From contig CAKUVR010000002.1 of assembly GCA_934698975.1 (NCBI GenBank), positions 151,583-215,582 of the forward strand: a stretch of 64,000 bases of DNA, given 5' to 3'. Position 1 is the stretch's first letter, and every line of letters begins with the position of its first letter. The notes under the pieces were generated by a model, which searched no databases, was not told the origin of the DNA, and saw only the letters and a list, made by a program, of their open reading frames with translations. Origin of the DNA: Cryptobacteroides sp934698975 (GTDB lineage: Bacteria; Bacteroidota; Bacteroidia; Bacteroidales; UBA932). Of this stretch, positions 62,925 to 64,000 are shown piece after piece. Made by a program: the position numbers and the translations under genes.

Positions 62925-63062
62925 CTAAAGACGTCTGTAGTGACTCCGCACTCTCTCAACCTTGCCGAAACGTACTCGCTTGTAGGCTCGTACCCTGACA
63001 ATTCTGATAATCCCCACCTCAATGGCGACTATCACAAGATGTTGGCTTGTTCTCATTTGGCT
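62925..63062 (-). pseudogene. possible remnant coding fragment, basic C-terminal repeat
   Basis: On the minus strand a 43-codon stretch reads MRTSQHLVIVAIEVGIIRIV then VRAYKRVRFGKVERVRSHYRRL and a stop. The basic R-x-H-Y-R-R end resembles tails seen on mobile-element and phage proteins, from memory. No upstream coding part is present. Weak evidence; it may be chance. Confidence 0.25.
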
Positions 63063-63141
63063 AAATGATATAATAATGAAAAAGTTGAGAGAACAGCCGT
63101 CCTTGTTTTGTAGTACCCCCTCGGTATGTGACAATAAAAAC

Positions 63142-63185
63142 AAAAAGCAAGCATCCCTTTTAGGGAAAAGATGCTTGCTTTTACT
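63142..63185 (+). terminator. strong hairpin terminator in the gene-free stretch
   Basis: AAAAGCAAGCATC at 63143-63155 pairs perfectly with 63170-63182, ending in TTTTACTTTCC. No confident gene precedes it within 400 bp, which suggests a short unrecognised transcript upstream. The rest of 62789-63450 shows nothing else I can support. Confidence 0.65.
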
Positions 63186-63450
63186 TTCCTTTTTCCAAAT
63201 ATCATTAGCCATTGCAAATCTAAGAATGTTTTTTCATTTTGTCAAGAGAATTCGAAAGAAAGAATGATATTCTTTGGTCACTCTCTTGATTATTGTGGTG
63301 TCTTTGGGAAGATTCACTCTGAAATTGTTTCTTTCTTGTGTGGCTGGAGTGAAAATCGAAGATTTTTATGTAAGTTTGTGGCTGCAATAGTTCGAAAGAG
63401 CATTGTGGAAATATAATAACTAGCATTTGCTATTTATTCGGTACTTCAGA

Positions 63451-63592
63451 AACGTAGGAAATTTCTAAGCAATGGCCGAATAAGTCGGTGAATGTCTGCG
63501 CTTTGCGTGGACGGACTTATTCATCATTGCGGTCTCCTACGGCCCTGAAGTGTGAATGTAGAACGTTCACGCTTTATTTTTGTGGCCGTAGG
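63451..63592 (+). promoter_or_regulatory. nested hairpins with mutually exclusive pairing upstream of the methyltransferase
   Basis: Three collinear stems nest: CGTAGGA (63453-63459)/TCCTACG (63535-63541), GCAATG/CATTGC (63469-63474 with 63525-63530) and GAATAAGTC/GACTTATTC (63478-63486 with 63514-63522). The arm CCTACGGCC (63536-63544) can instead pair with GGCCGTAGG (63584-63592). Two exclusive folds 50 bp before a start codon look like a switch, or like a folded recombination site. Confidence 0.55.
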
Positions 63593-63638
63593 TTACCGCT
63601 TTCCCGAATAAGACGCAAATGCCCAACGAAAGCGCAGA

Positions 63639-64000
63639 ATGGCCACCCAGATCAAGTCCAAGGAACGGGTGTCGGCTCACGGCGAGGTGTTCACTAACCC
63701 TCGCGAGGTGAACTCGATGCTCGACCTTGTGAAGCCGGAGACGGAGCGGATAGACTCACGTTTCCTAGAACCGGCTTGCGGTGACGGCAACTTTCTCATC
63801 GAGATTCTCCGGCGCAAACTCGCTGTCTGCGAGGCCCGCGTAAAAAACAGGCAATACACCCAACTCCAGTACGAACACGATGCCGTCTGGGCCGTCTCCA
63901 GCATCTATGGCATCGAAATCCTTGAAGACAACGCCTCGGCCTGTCGTGAGAGACTCCTGAATTACTTCACGGAGCAGTACACTCGGCTGTTCAAATCCAA
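63639..64000 (+). CDS. N6-adenine DNA methyltransferase, truncated by right edge
   Basis: The first 120 residues of a DNA methyltransferase. SKERVSAHGEVFTNPREVNS is the opening typical of type I/IIG N6-adenine methylases (HGEVFTP-like), and FLEPACGDGNFLIEIL is AdoMet motif I (PACGDGNF). VSSIYGIEILEDNASACRER is the motif II region. The catalytic (N/D)PP(Y/F) lies beyond the window. A restriction or defence role is likely but the partner genes are not visible. Codon usage is ordinary for the region. Confidence 0.85.
   Translation, partial: MATQIKSKERVSAHGEVFTNPREVNSMLDLVKPETERIDSRFLEPACGDGNFLIEILRRKLAVCEARVKNRQYTQLQYEHDAVWAVSSIYGIEILEDNASACRERLLNYFTEQYTRLFKS

Noticed and set aside
63022..63267. 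Plus-strand 81-codon frame
   Set aside because: Much of it reads through the hairpin of the terminator at 63142-63185 and it resembles no protein.

Overview
This looks like a chromosomal stretch of a Bacteroidales bacterium. It has an unsplit surE-lpxB pair, a Bacteroidetes-type YidC, lipoproteins and secreted glycan-degrading enzymes, and a two-subunit glycine decarboxylase. Most promoters carry the Bacteroidetes -7 box TAnnTTTG with a TTG near -33, and Shine-Dalgarno sequences are not obvious. G+C is roughly one half by eye, lower across about 28-37 kb. I could not run any search, so family names come from recognised motifs and the genus is not resolved.

Layout. 0-8.3 kb: a leftward run with a split 5'-nucleotidase, an ABC exporter (permease + ATPase), DNA polymerase III delta (holA), a GH3 beta-glucosidase lipoprotein, ribosome hibernation factor and a Xer recombinase. 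8.3-26.8 kb: housekeeping and envelope genes (hydroxyacid dehydrogenase, tRNA-Ser, P-type Ca-ATPase, AspT-like transporter, GH25 lysozyme, lpxB, surE, gapA, an OmpA-like lipoprotein, yggS, yidC, a DUF349 protein, trmD). 26.8-28.3 kb: a possible small RNA and a membrane protein whose zinc-ribbon leader is cut off by an in-frame TAG.

28.3-43.8 kb is the most unusual part. A leftward seven-gene operon encodes a zinc-ribbon/FHA protein, a Ser/Thr kinase with FHA tail, an FHA-TM-trypsin protein, a secreted protein, a PP2C phosphatase, a second membrane Ser/Thr kinase and a secreted SEL1-repeat protein. Next to it lie a WG-type lipoprotein, a third kinase carrying an in-frame palindromic repeat, a probable regulator, and a rightward set of secreted proteins (LPP20-like N-terminus, then two mosaic duplicated proteins with barrel-like C-termini). 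Three promoters in this locus share a 21-bp operator-like sequence in the same orientation and at the same distance from the -7 box. I read it as one phospho-signalling system linking cytoplasm and envelope; I do not recognise it as a described system.

43.8-64 kb: tRNA-Ala, a SEC-C protein, a decayed third copy of the duplicated protein, a Ser-type sulfatase, the glycine cleavage operon gcvT-gcvH-gcvPA-gcvPB, a tandem formylglycine-generating-enzyme-like lipoprotein, an LRR protein, YitT, a lipoprotein, a sialate O-acetylesterase-like enzyme, a structured intergenic region, an M20 deacylase, a UvrD/PcrA helicase, then about 0.9 kb of hairpin-rich DNA leading into a truncated N6-adenine methyltransferase at the right edge, possibly the start of a defence island.

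Two genome-scale signals run through the window: the hexamer GAATAT is several-fold over-represented on both strands and in several reading frames, and a palindromic repeat related to GGTCGCTGAGCTTGTCGAAG recurs at gene ends and once inside a kinase gene.
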